Shown here in pieces: positions 56,461-63,398 of a stretch of DNA of 64,000 nt. The notes under the pieces were generated by a model. The model searched no databases. It had not been told where the DNA came from and saw only the letters and a list, made by a program, of their open reading frames with translations. Every line of letters starts with the position of its first letter. The stretch's first letter is position 1. Where the stretch lies: assembly GCA_030867875.1 (NCBI GenBank), contig JAOWCC010001634.1:54907352-54971351 (forward strand). The letters are read 5' to 3'. The stretch is from Actinernus sp. WN-2022 (lineage: Eukaryota > Cnidaria > Anthozoa > Actiniaria > Actinernidae). The translations under genes were made by a program, and so were the position numbers.

Positions 56461-57482
56461 CGCTTGGATACGAACAAAACATCTTTCGGTGGTAGTTCCG
56501 TATCCCTAGGAACGACTTGTAGCTCTTCACGAACGAATCCACGTTTGGGTGCATCCTTTCCCCCTTCTCGCTTAGCGAGGTAGTACAGCACAGGCTGTCC
56601 CGAAGATACTACACTTCGCGAAATAACGTATATCTGTAAACTCCACACGGGATCGGTAGCTCTACGTTTTTCACCCCCTTCCAATTCTCCTGGTGCGTAG
56701 AGATATCGAACCAAGACGTCGAATGGTAGGCGCTCTTCTCTCAAGCCAACAGTGCGTGAATATGTAGGAGTCTTTAGGTCTACTTGTTGCGTCACTACGG
56801 AATTCGAAGGCTCCTTTCCCGTAAGTCGAGTCACCTCACTGTTCAGGGCTTTGATAACCATTGGTAAACGAACTACCCATTCTCTACTACGCGCATCCGA
56901 TCCTTCCGAAGTAAGTACCATCTCTTGTGCATATTGGTACCCAAACAATCTCTCAGCTAGGGTTCTATTCGCTCGTTCGACGAAGCCTTGCGCTCTATGA
57001 TTACCAGCCTCGCCTCGTTGAACTTTCGTACCATGTAGTTCTAGCGTTTCAGACATACGTCCCATGAATTCTCTACCAGGGTCTACTTGCAACGTCTTTG
57101 GCCATTCGAGTGGACTACGTTTGTAGATTCGTTCGAATGCCGCAGAAACTTCACCGCTATCTTTCGAAGCTAAAGGTTCGGCTTCTTTGTATCGAGAAGC
57201 TACATCGATTACCACCAATGCGTACTTATATAGTTTCCTTCCACGTCCAGGACGATCGTGAGGTAGAAATATCAAATCAGCTTGGTGGACTTCGTTAGGT
57301 TTCGATACGGTCCAATGTGGTCGTGGTACATATCGTGGTGGTGGTAAATAAATTTGCCACAGTGCTTGCTTCTCTAACCAACTCTTAGCTGTGTCTTCCG
57401 ATACCTTTGCTGCCGCCGATAGTTTACCAATTGCGGAGTAACCTTTCCAATATCCTTCAGGGCCATAGAAGATAGCATCCAT
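56457..57482 (-). CDS. Retroviral-type DDE integrase, complete (integrase 2)
   Basis: A 341-aa integrase starting MDAIFYGPEGYWKGYSAIGK (ATG 57482; the upstream in-frame TTG is not needed). An N-terminal helical domain (residues 1-60) is followed by the catalytic core with NEVHQADLIFLPHD, LQVDPGREFMG and QGFVERANRTLAERLFG; the last Asp-Glu spacing is the DD35E spacing. The C-terminal segment GGEKRRATDPVWSLQIY and VLYYLAKREGGK matches the SH3-like tail usual in Polinton integrases. It inserts the linear element into host DNA. It overlaps the polymerase 2 stop by 4 bp and is nearly identical to integrase 1 over the shared part. Confidence 0.93.
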   Translation of the reverse strand: MDAIFYGPEGYWKGYSAIGKLSAAAKVSEDTAKSWLEKQALWQIYLPPPRYVPRPHWTVSKPNEVHQADLIFLPHDRPGRGRKLYKYALVVIDVASRYKEAEPLASKDSGEVSAAFERIYKRSPLEWPKTLQVDPGREFMGRMSETLELHGTKVQRGEAGNHRAQGFVERANRTLAERLFGYQYAQEMVLTSEGSDARSREWVVRLPMVIKALNSEVTRLTGKEPSNSVVTQQVDLKTPTYSRTVGLREERLPFDVLVRYLYAPGELEGGEKRRATDPVWSLQIYVISRSVVSSGQPVLYYLAKREGGKDAPKRGFVREELQVVPRDTELPPKDVLFVSKR

Positions 57483-57540
57483 TACGTATAGTGTTAACAA
57501 CGAGACTTTAATATGTATAGTCCTTATCGTGAAAAAATGA

Positions 57541-57590
57541 AAAAAAAAGAATAAAGACTCATCGGTCCTTATTCTCTTTTTTTTTTTTTT
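57541..57590 (-). terminator. Terminator-like hairpin after the 311-aa gene
   Basis: On the minus strand AGAATAAGGAC pairs with GTCTTTATTCT around CGATGA and a run of nine T follows. It lies just after the stop of the 311-aa gene and before integrase 2, so it may end that transcript. Confidence 0.5.
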
Positions 57591-57600
57591 CTACATCTCC

Positions 57601-58536
57601 CTATTCGTATACGTCCTCGAGGGTGGCCCGAGTCTTCGTTGGAAGCGGTTGTGTTACGACTAGGACGGCGGCGTCAAGTAGGTACGATATTCCCAATCCA
57701 CTTGTGCAGACGCTACTAGCATCGCAAATGCCATCGTGTATGGATCCTGGCAATATCATATTACTTATGTTGGAAACATTTACTTGGTTGGAATTCGCGT
57801 CTACGAGAGCTTCGTATGAAGTCCGGCTTCCTATAGAGAACGGAAGGCTCTTGTCGAAGAATAGACAGTTGGGTACACCTGTCTGCATGTTGCATTTCAT
57901 GCGCATTCTCATTAGGGGGTTGGCCAAACGCTTACCCGCGTTACTTGCGGCATTGGTGGAAATGGATCTTTGAATCATTGTAGTTATTTTAGTATTAGTG
58001 ACAATGATTGCGTCCTTTCCAGGTGGACTGCGTTTACGTATGCTAGTCATACATATTTTCTTATCTGCAATAAGCTTTTCTACTTCAGCAGTGAAAGCCT
58101 CTTCTAGCCATTCCACTAGTTGGAACGTGGGGCTTAAGGCGTCATCTGATGGGAGATTCAATTCCCCATCGTCATTTTTCTTAATCGTGATTCCATCGTC
58201 CTCCGTATGTACGATGGCGTTCCATTTTTGGAACTGGAGGCAAGGATGTCTATCTCGCTTTTTATACTTGGTTCCATAGGCGAGATTCAATCGTGCGATG
58301 TCCTCTTCGTCGTACGGACATATTTGTCCCACATGTTTTTCGTTTTCGAAGCGAAAGACCGCGGGCCTAGGACCGTTTCCGATGTCGAAGAGTACGGAAA
58401 CGTATTTACATCCGTTGGGGCCGCTTCTGGCGTTGGCCCAAGCAAATGATACAACTGACCCGTAAGGTCGGCCATCTTCTTTTGCCCTTTGGAACGCTTC
58501 GACCACGTCGCTTGCATTGAAAACTTGGCTAGCCAT
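57601..58536 (-). CDS. Viral protein of unknown function, 311 aa
   Basis: The protein begins MASQVFNASDVVEAFQRAKE and includes KYVSVLFDIGNGPRPAVFRF, a beta-rich stretch, and ends LPTKTRATLEDVYE. No catalytic motif or membrane segment is evident. An acidic end and mixed alpha/beta composition would suit a soluble DNA-binding or scaffolding role, but this is only a guess. It has its own promoter-like element upstream and a terminator-like hairpin downstream, and it lies between the integrase and the virion-type cluster. Confidence 0.75.
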   Translation of the reverse strand: MASQVFNASDVVEAFQRAKEDGRPYGSVVSFAWANARSGPNGCKYVSVLFDIGNGPRPAVFRFENEKHVGQICPYDEEDIARLNLAYGTKYKKRDRHPCLQFQKWNAIVHTEDDGITIKKNDDGELNLPSDDALSPTFQLVEWLEEAFTAEVEKLIADKKICMTSIRKRSPPGKDAIIVTNTKITTMIQRSISTNAASNAGKRLANPLMRMRMKCNMQTGVPNCLFFDKSLPFSIGSRTSYEALVDANSNQVNVSNISNMILPGSIHDGICDASSVCTSGLGISYLLDAAVLVVTQPLPTKTRATLEDVYE

Positions 58537-58543
58537 CGTCTTT

Positions 58544-58574
58544 GATATATATACATGAGGCTTTATCTAATAGG
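58544..58574 (-). promoter_or_regulatory. Viral promoter-like element before the 311-aa gene
   Basis: On the minus strand CCTATTAGATAAAGCC is followed about 7 bp later by ATGTATATATATCA, 7 bp before the ATG. It matches the elements at 45785 and 52469, and gives a third, independently oriented occurrence. Confidence 0.65.
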
Positions 58575-58851
58575 GTTGTTGGATTGGTTTTTTTACAACC
58601 CTTACTAACGAGCCAAACTACTATTTATCGCACGTTCTGATCCGTTAGGTGGATTAGTTGTTGGGTAGTTGCCACTCTCGTGTTTGGTTCTAAGTCTTCT
58701 AATTTACTTAGTAAGTCGTTTTCTCTTACTTTGAGGAGCGGAGTAATTACCTAGTAATCTCACTTATGCGGAGTAATTACTCGTAGTAATCTAGTAAATT
58801 AGTAATTACTCGTAGTAAATCTAGTAATTTTAGTGGTAATGCATAGTAAAT
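58575..58851. promoter_or_regulatory. Intergenic cluster of GTAATTAC palindromes
   Basis: GAGTAATTAC or TAGTAATTAC occurs at 58741, 58771 and 58800, twice extended to AGTAATTACTCGTAGTAA and a following ATCTAGTAA. The first half holds no repeats. The 276-bp gap is the longest in the right module. It could be a 3' UTR, an origin-like or a transcription control site. Confidence 0.45.
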
Positions 58852-59274
58852 TTATAAGAATCGTGTGACGACGTATCCAGTTGCGAACACACTACCACCT
58901 AAGGCCACCAATTCGGCAGTTTTCTTTGAACTCGAGGGTCCATAGCAATCGGAGAGCTTTGGCTTTTCCAATTTCGTTTGCAGTATGTGATATATGTGGA
59001 GTTTTCTCATTGCGTCGATTCTATCGTTAAGACCAACGCGTGCATTGTTTTCTTTCCAGTGGTTCCAGGTGGCTAGTGCTCTTAGTCGTTCTTCTTGTTT
59101 TTTTTCGTAGGCGGCCATGTCAACATTGAATTTCTCCTGGGCCTTATCATGCCTTGCAATCTCTGCGGCAGTCGCGTTCGGCCCGCTAGTTGCTTTTTCG
59201 ATTTCGTGTGCGGCAATACCAGCAGCACCGCTTGCTACGGCAAAAGAAACTGCCATAACTATTATCGTTCCCAT
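58852..59274 (-). CDS. Small membrane protein, 140 aa
   Basis: A hydrophobic N-terminal segment (IIVMAVSFAVASGAAGIAAH, residues 4-23) is followed by a charged, Ala-rich helix (HDKAQEKFNVDMAAYEKKQE) and a C-terminal hydrophobic segment (ELVALGGSVFATGYVVTRFL). Two terminal membrane anchors with a helical middle would suit a virion membrane or minor capsid protein. Function not recognised. The ATG at 59274 follows the stop of the 72-aa gene by 13 bp. Confidence 0.75.
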   Translation of the reverse strand: MGTIIVMAVSFAVASGAAGIAAHEIEKATSGPNATAAEIARHDKAQEKFNVDMAAYEKKQEERLRALATWNHWKENNARVGLNDRIDAMRKLHIYHILQTKLEKPKLSDCYGPSSSKKTAELVALGGSVFATGYVVTRFL

Positions 59275-59287
59275 GGCTTCGAACCCG

Positions 59288-59506
59288 TTACTCAGCAGGC
59301 TTCAAATACCCTTTTTCCTTTAGGTATTTCTTAGCAGCCAGGCTACCAGACAACACTGCTATCCACTTCACGAAGTTCAAAACGCTAGATGAAGGATCGT
59401 TAGTCAAGGGTTCCTTGATTGCTTTCTTTCCGATCCAACCGATACCTGAGGCTAGTCCAACCAATATGACAGCTTCCTGTATTGTATTCATAAGTTCGCC
59501 AACCAT
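59288..59506 (-). CDS. Small membrane protein, 72 aa
   Basis: It starts MVGELMNTIQEAVILVGLAS, a hydrophobic segment containing GIGWIGKKA, followed by a second hydrophobic helix (FVKWIAVLSGSLAAKKYLKE). Composition and place in the cluster suggest a minor virion component. Function not recognised. The start is ATG 59506. Confidence 0.7.
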   Translation of the reverse strand: MVGELMNTIQEAVILVGLASGIGWIGKKAIKEPLTNDPSSSVLNFVKWIAVLSGSLAAKKYLKEKGYLKPAE

Positions 59507-59555
59507 CTCGTCGGAACAACGTTTACATCACCGATATGTTGCGTAACTTCAAATG

Positions 59556-59942
59556 CTATATCATACCTTGAGTTTTTAGGTCGCTATGTTTGGTGGTTTC
59601 TTTAGTTCCTTTGTTGCCACCAGTAGATGTATGATAGTCGCCAGTCTCGACTCGTTGTGTTTGAGCGTATCGCTTATACTGGTAGAATAGACTCACCAGT
59701 GCTATGCATACTCCGACTGCTGCAAACGTGGTGGTAGCCGATATATTGGCTATCCAACTTGGTTCATCGTTCTGACTGTCTACTGGAGTAGCTGCGTCGG
59801 TGGGGGCTTCTTTAGGTAGTCTTCTTCTTTCCGCTATGGCTTTACCGGCAGCGACGCGCTTTGGGTTTTTTTCCTTTTTAGGTGCCGTAGTATTCGACGA
59901 GTTTGGTTCTTTTGTGATGAGGTCATTCGGTGGGGCTTCCAT
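59556..59942 (-). CDS. Single-pass membrane protein, 128 aa
   Basis: ATG 59942 starts MEAPPNDLITKEPNSSNTTA; an upstream in-frame TTG would extend it but is less likely. The N-terminal 70 residues are basic and low complexity (KKEKNPKRVAAGKAIAERRR). A transmembrane segment (ATTTFAAVGVCIALVSLFYQ) and a polar tail follow. Its first 20 nt overlap the end of the 181-aa gene in another frame, as in compact viral gene sets. Probably a virion or membrane protein; function unknown. Confidence 0.7.
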   Translation of the reverse strand: MEAPPNDLITKEPNSSNTTAPKKEKNPKRVAAGKAIAERRRLPKEAPTDAATPVDSQNDEPSWIANISATTTFAAVGVCIALVSLFYQYKRYAQTQRVETGDYHTSTGGNKGTKETTKHSDLKTQGMI

Positions 59943-60468
59943 CTTGCAGTACGTTGTTAGGTCGAGCAACTTCAATTGGCGTATCGGAAGATGACGACTT
60001 ATCGACTTCTATGTGATTAGCTACGTGGAATATAGCGCTGGCTAGGGCTACGAAGCGACCTGCTTTAAGAGACACCATGCCAGCTAGAGAAGAGATTTCA
60101 TTACGAATTATGCGATCTTCTCTTAAGTCCTTTGACAGGGCTGTTTGGGAATCTATTGGTATAAGGTACGCGATTACGCGAGTAGCTAGGTTCATAGCGT
60201 TGTCGACTAAGCATCCTGCCACTTGTTGGGCCACAACGGCCTGATACCTTCTATATAGCATTTCCAGGTCTTTCTCGGATAGTCTATGTATGTCTCCTAG
60301 AGAGTACGCCTTTCCAAGGTATTCCTTTGTTGTACCAGTAGCGGCCAAGATAGCGAGGGTTTCCCGATGATCATTTGATGGGTCCGAGGCTGCATCCACC
60401 GTCGATGCCACATCCGTTTTGCTGGATTTGAGTGCATCCATTAATTCGTCATCCAAATGTTTATCCAT
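59923..60468 (-). CDS. Viral protein of unknown function, 181 aa
   Basis: It starts MDKHLDDELMDALKSSKTDV and is mainly helical (SLGDIHRLSEKDLEMLYRRY, ISSLAGMVSLKAGRFVALAS). No enzyme motif is seen; it does not carry the His-Asp-Gln-Cys pattern of a capsid maturation protease. It follows the ATPase stop by one base and overlaps the next gene by 20 nt, so the four genes are probably cotranscribed. Confidence 0.75.
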   Translation of the reverse strand: MDKHLDDELMDALKSSKTDVASTVDAASDPSNDHRETLAILAATGTTKEYLGKAYSLGDIHRLSEKDLEMLYRRYQAVVAQQVAGCLVDNAMNLATRVIAYLIPIDSQTALSKDLREDRIIRNEISSLAGMVSLKAGRFVALASAIFHVANHIEVDKSSSSDTPIEVARPNNVLQDGSPTE

Positions 60469-60469
60469 C

Positions 60470-61105
60470 TTACTTCAACGTACCGTGACATGTCGTAGGT
60501 GAAGGTATATTCAATACGGTGGAAAAGGGATGTCGTAAACAGAAACATATATGTGCAAACTTAGTTTCAAGTTCTGAGACGAACATCTTCTTATTATCCA
60601 ATGATATGCCAGCCCCGTAGTCATCGAATAGATCCTTCAACCCCGGTGCACTTGCGATACGAAATGCCACGACGATTGCGCAGTTCTCACGAAAGTTCTT
60701 GCATATGCTTTTTTGCGTTTGCGATGATGCCCAAATCGAAATACCAATGTGACGTGCAGAAAAGGCTAAATCGGATATCTTATTGGTTCTTCCCTTAACG
60801 TCCTTGCTTGCCGCACAATCATCGAGGATAATGAGCGTATTCGTTCCTTCGAAATAACATGCGCAGTCACCCAAGGTGGCGTCGATATCATTCTGAGAAG
60901 GCGCTAGGACAATAAATCGTGGATCTCCCTTGCCGAAGCCTTCATAGGTCTTATTGTTATCGTAGGTGGGACAAATCAATACGATATATTCAAACTTAAA
61001 GCGAAATGAACCTCTCAATTGATCGACTATGAACTGAGTCTTTCCACAATTCGTGGGGCCGATTATGAGTGCATTAAAAGGAATTTGTTCTGCCAATGTA
61101 TCCAT
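60470..61105 (-). CDS. A32/FtsK-like genome packaging ATPase
   Basis: A 211-aa protein with Walker A in NALIIGPTNCGKTQF (residues 11-25) and Walker B in TLIILDDCAAS (about 91-101). A likely sensor segment ARHIGISIWASSQTQKS follows. This is the compact FtsK/HerA-type packaging ATPase of Polintons, adintoviruses and NCLDVs, which pumps DNA into the capsid. It starts inside the MCP stop codon (TGATG, 1-nt overlap) and the next gene starts one base after its stop. Packaging ATPase directly beside the capsid gene is the usual arrangement. Confidence 0.88.
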   Translation of the reverse strand: MDTLAEQIPFNALIIGPTNCGKTQFIVDQLRGSFRFKFEYIVLICPTYDNNKTYEGFGKGDPRFIVLAPSQNDIDATLGDCACYFEGTNTLIILDDCAASKDVKGRTNKISDLAFSARHIGISIWASSQTQKSICKNFRENCAIVVAFRIASAPGLKDLFDDYGAGISLDNKKMFVSELETKFAHICFCLRHPFSTVLNIPSPTTCHGTLK

Positions 61106-62352
61106 CAGTTATAAACATTTTGTAGCATCCCCCGTTCAATAGTTGCCTGCGCATCGGAAAGCACGAACATGTGCATGTTCACAATACCTGAGCCTCCAGT
61201 GCGATGAATCCTAAGGCGAATGGATGCTCCAGCATCTTGTTGGGAAAGACCATCTCCATGAGCTACGCTGGTTTGTGAGGTGCGACAATCGATGAGTACG
61301 GCAAACTTGTTCTCGAAGAATTTCTTATGTGTCATGGATGTGGTCGCTTGGCGGGACGACAATCCACAAAACCAATTCTTTGCAGACTTCCATAAATCCT
61401 TTGGTAGCATCCCAAAAGAATATAGAGCGTTAGGAATGCCATTGACGTGTACCTCTACCTTGGTGATTCCTGGATTTACAAACTTCTCACTATCTCTGGT
61501 GCCTGCCGCATGGGGATCCACGAATAGAAGAAGGATGCCATTGAGAGAGATACGAAGGGTGTTCACGCTTTCAGATACGAGTGTGTCGGTTGCTTGGTTG
61601 ACTGAGACTGTTTTGTAATACTCAGCGTGGTTGTACAGGAAGGCTTTTCCGCTGTCGTAGGTACTATTGGCCTGCACAGCGAGATCGAGACTTTCGATGA
61701 CTTCATATTCGAGCTCAATGTTCGAAAGCTTGTATGTCCCTACTTTCGTGGTGTCAGATCCGACTATGACGTCAATAGCTGGTGCCAGTGTTAAAAGAAA
61801 CGCCAACTTATCTCGAATCGCATGCGGATAGAGGACACCATGAGTTGTGATAATGTCGTGATCGATAGGTATCTTATACGCGCTACCATATGCGGCAAGC
61901 GTTGCATTGTCGGCTGCATCCGATGTGCCTTTATCACCGGCAGCAGAGCGAAGTTTGTTAACATTGTCAGATTGAATGCCCTGCTCTATGCGGTTCTCTC
62001 GTTCTGAGGCAGATAGGTAGAGATCGCTATATACCTGCAGTAGATCAGGTCGACCACAATCTTCTAAGACAGTAGTGCCCATTCTTACGACTCGTTTTGA
62101 GACTAGGCATCGGCCAACGTTGGCCACCAAGCGGTTGTTTGCGTGACCACCGGATAGAGTTATATTGGTACTGAGAGCTAAACTACCAGGTACTAGAAGT
62201 CTATTTTCGCCTATCGTGGGAACCTCTACGATCAAGGTTTCCCCGGGGTTTGCCGTTGATGGGGTGAAAGTTACGCGATGGAACACACGACTGGCTTTGA
62301 GGGATCTACCTTCTCTAGGAGCATAGTCGGGATTGAGATTCGTTGATAACAT
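61105..62352 (-). CDS. Probable major capsid protein
   Basis: A 415-aa protein starting MLSTNLNPDYAPREGRSLKA (ATG 62352; the longer frame would need a TTG). It is rich in predicted beta strands without membrane segments: FHRVTFTPSTANPGETLIVE, LVPGSLALSTNITLSG, LSNIELEYEVIESLDLAV, VEVHVNGIPNALYSFG, and a C-terminal NMHMFVLSDAQATIERGM. Size, beta-rich character and the overlapping packaging ATPase gene indicate a double jelly-roll capsid protein of a Polinton-like virus. Fold prediction would be needed to confirm this. It is divergently oriented to the 330-aa gene. Confidence 0.72.
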   Translation of the reverse strand: MLSTNLNPDYAPREGRSLKASRVFHRVTFTPSTANPGETLIVEVPTIGENRLLVPGSLALSTNITLSGGHANNRLVANVGRCLVSKRVVRMGTTVLEDCGRPDLLQVYSDLYLSASERENRIEQGIQSDNVNKLRSAAGDKGTSDAADNATLAAYGSAYKIPIDHDIITTHGVLYPHAIRDKLAFLLTLAPAIDVIVGSDTTKVGTYKLSNIELEYEVIESLDLAVQANSTYDSGKAFLYNHAEYYKTVSVNQATDTLVSESVNTLRISLNGILLLFVDPHAAGTRDSEKFVNPGITKVEVHVNGIPNALYSFGMLPKDLWKSAKNWFCGLSSRQATTSMTHKKFFENKFAVLIDCRTSQTSVAHGDGLSQQDAGASIRLRIHRTGGSGIVNMHMFVLSDAQATIERGMLQNVYN

Positions 62353-62405
62353 ATTCGTTCCTGTTGAATGTATGGTCAATACTAATAGTGCGTTGATCGT
62401 TCAAT
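62353..62405. promoter_or_regulatory. Divergent promoter region between capsid and 330-aa genes
   Basis: Only 53 bp separate the two ATGs. On the minus strand CACTATTAGTATTG (CTATTAG at 62388-62382) retains the core of the viral promoter-like element, but without the RAAA part and TATATC box. Confidence 0.4.
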
Positions 62406-63398
62406 ATGGAAGACGCGATAGACTTCGATCCTACAACCGAAGAAGGTGGCACTGATGTGAATGATCTTACTCCCGAAGAATGGGCTGCGATTAGACCTGA
62501 GGATGGTGAGGCAGAAATGGATTGGTGGAATAGAGCTAAGTATAGATTCAAAAATACGACGAAAGGCATACGTGATAAGTTATGGAAAAATCAGAGTAAT
62601 TGGGGAAGCAGCTCAGCTGAGTATATAGAATTGATAAATATAAATGATACTGCGGGGACTACGTTAGCAGAAAGGGAACAACAAGCCGCAGAGGCCTGGG
62701 ACAGGATCCGTGCTAGGTTTCCAGAGGTAGACTCAAAGAAGGCTAAGTTCACCGCTAGTTTGGATGAATATGGTAGGGTCGTGGTACGAATGAATAAGGT
62801 GAATGCCAAAGGCCACTTGCTGGATGACTTCGAAGGTTCAAGATTTCCAAAAACGATTAGAGATATTCTGGGACCACCTGCGGAAGAAGTGATTAATACG
62901 AAAGAGGATACGGTCGCTGAAAAGGAGAAACAAAAGACTGACGAAATAAACGAGATGGATTCACTAACTAAGGGGACACCAAAATACGAGGTCGCAAAGA
63001 ATAAGGTAATAGAACTAGAGGATCAAGTACAGGAGCTCAATAAAGAAATCGAATCCATCAAAGATCGTATGTCGCTACGAGACCGCGTGAAAGCTCTCTT
63101 CAAGAAGCATGGCTTTACGGTGATTGGAGTGTTAGCCGTTGCAGGTGCCATAATTAGTACCGTCGTTAGTATATTGACAAAAGGCTTAGCTGCGGTCGCT
63201 AAGGGAGTCGGTACGGCTTTGAAGGATCTTGGAAGTAAGGTGACTAGCATGTTACCTGCCGCGATAGGTGCTATTGTGAGTTACATGTTCAAGATAGCGA
63301 GTCAAGTCATTCCCTTCCTTGCCAAGAATGCATGGTTACTTATCGTAGCGGCGGTCATATTCCTAGTAGAGCAATATAAATCGTCGAAACAGCGCTAA
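62406..63398 (+). CDS. Coiled-coil and membrane-active virion protein, 330 aa
   Basis: It begins MEDAIDFDPTTEEGGTDVND, an acidic start, then a Trp-rich segment (EEWAAI, MDWWNRAKYRF). Residues 195-235 form a coiled coil (KVIELEDQVQELNKEIESIK). From about 240 it is a series of Gly/Ala/Val-rich hydrophobic helices: FTVIGVLAVAGAIISTVVSI, AAVAKGVGTALKDLGSKV, AIGAIVSYMF, and WLLIVAAVIFLVEQY. Such an amphipathic, membrane-inserting C-terminus would suit a virion protein that breaches membranes during entry, or an inner-membrane scaffold. This is inferred from composition and from its place opposite the capsid gene. Confidence 0.75.
   Translation: MEDAIDFDPTTEEGGTDVNDLTPEEWAAIRPEDGEAEMDWWNRAKYRFKNTTKGIRDKLWKNQSNWGSSSAEYIELININDTAGTTLAEREQQAAEAWDRIRARFPEVDSKKAKFTASLDEYGRVVVRMNKVNAKGHLLDDFEGSRFPKTIRDILGPPAEEVINTKEDTVAEKEKQKTDEINEMDSLTKGTPKYEVAKNKVIELEDQVQELNKEIESIKDRMSLRDRVKALFKKHGFTVIGVLAVAGAIISTVVSILTKGLAAVAKGVGTALKDLGSKVTSMLPAAIGAIVSYMFKIASQVIPFLAKNAWLLIVAAVIFLVEQYKSSKQR

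Noticed and set aside
61105..62379. Capsid start at 62379, and similarly integrase 2 at 57500 and the membrane protein at 59975
   Set aside because: These starts are TTG codons; an ATG lies shortly inside each frame and fits spacing better.
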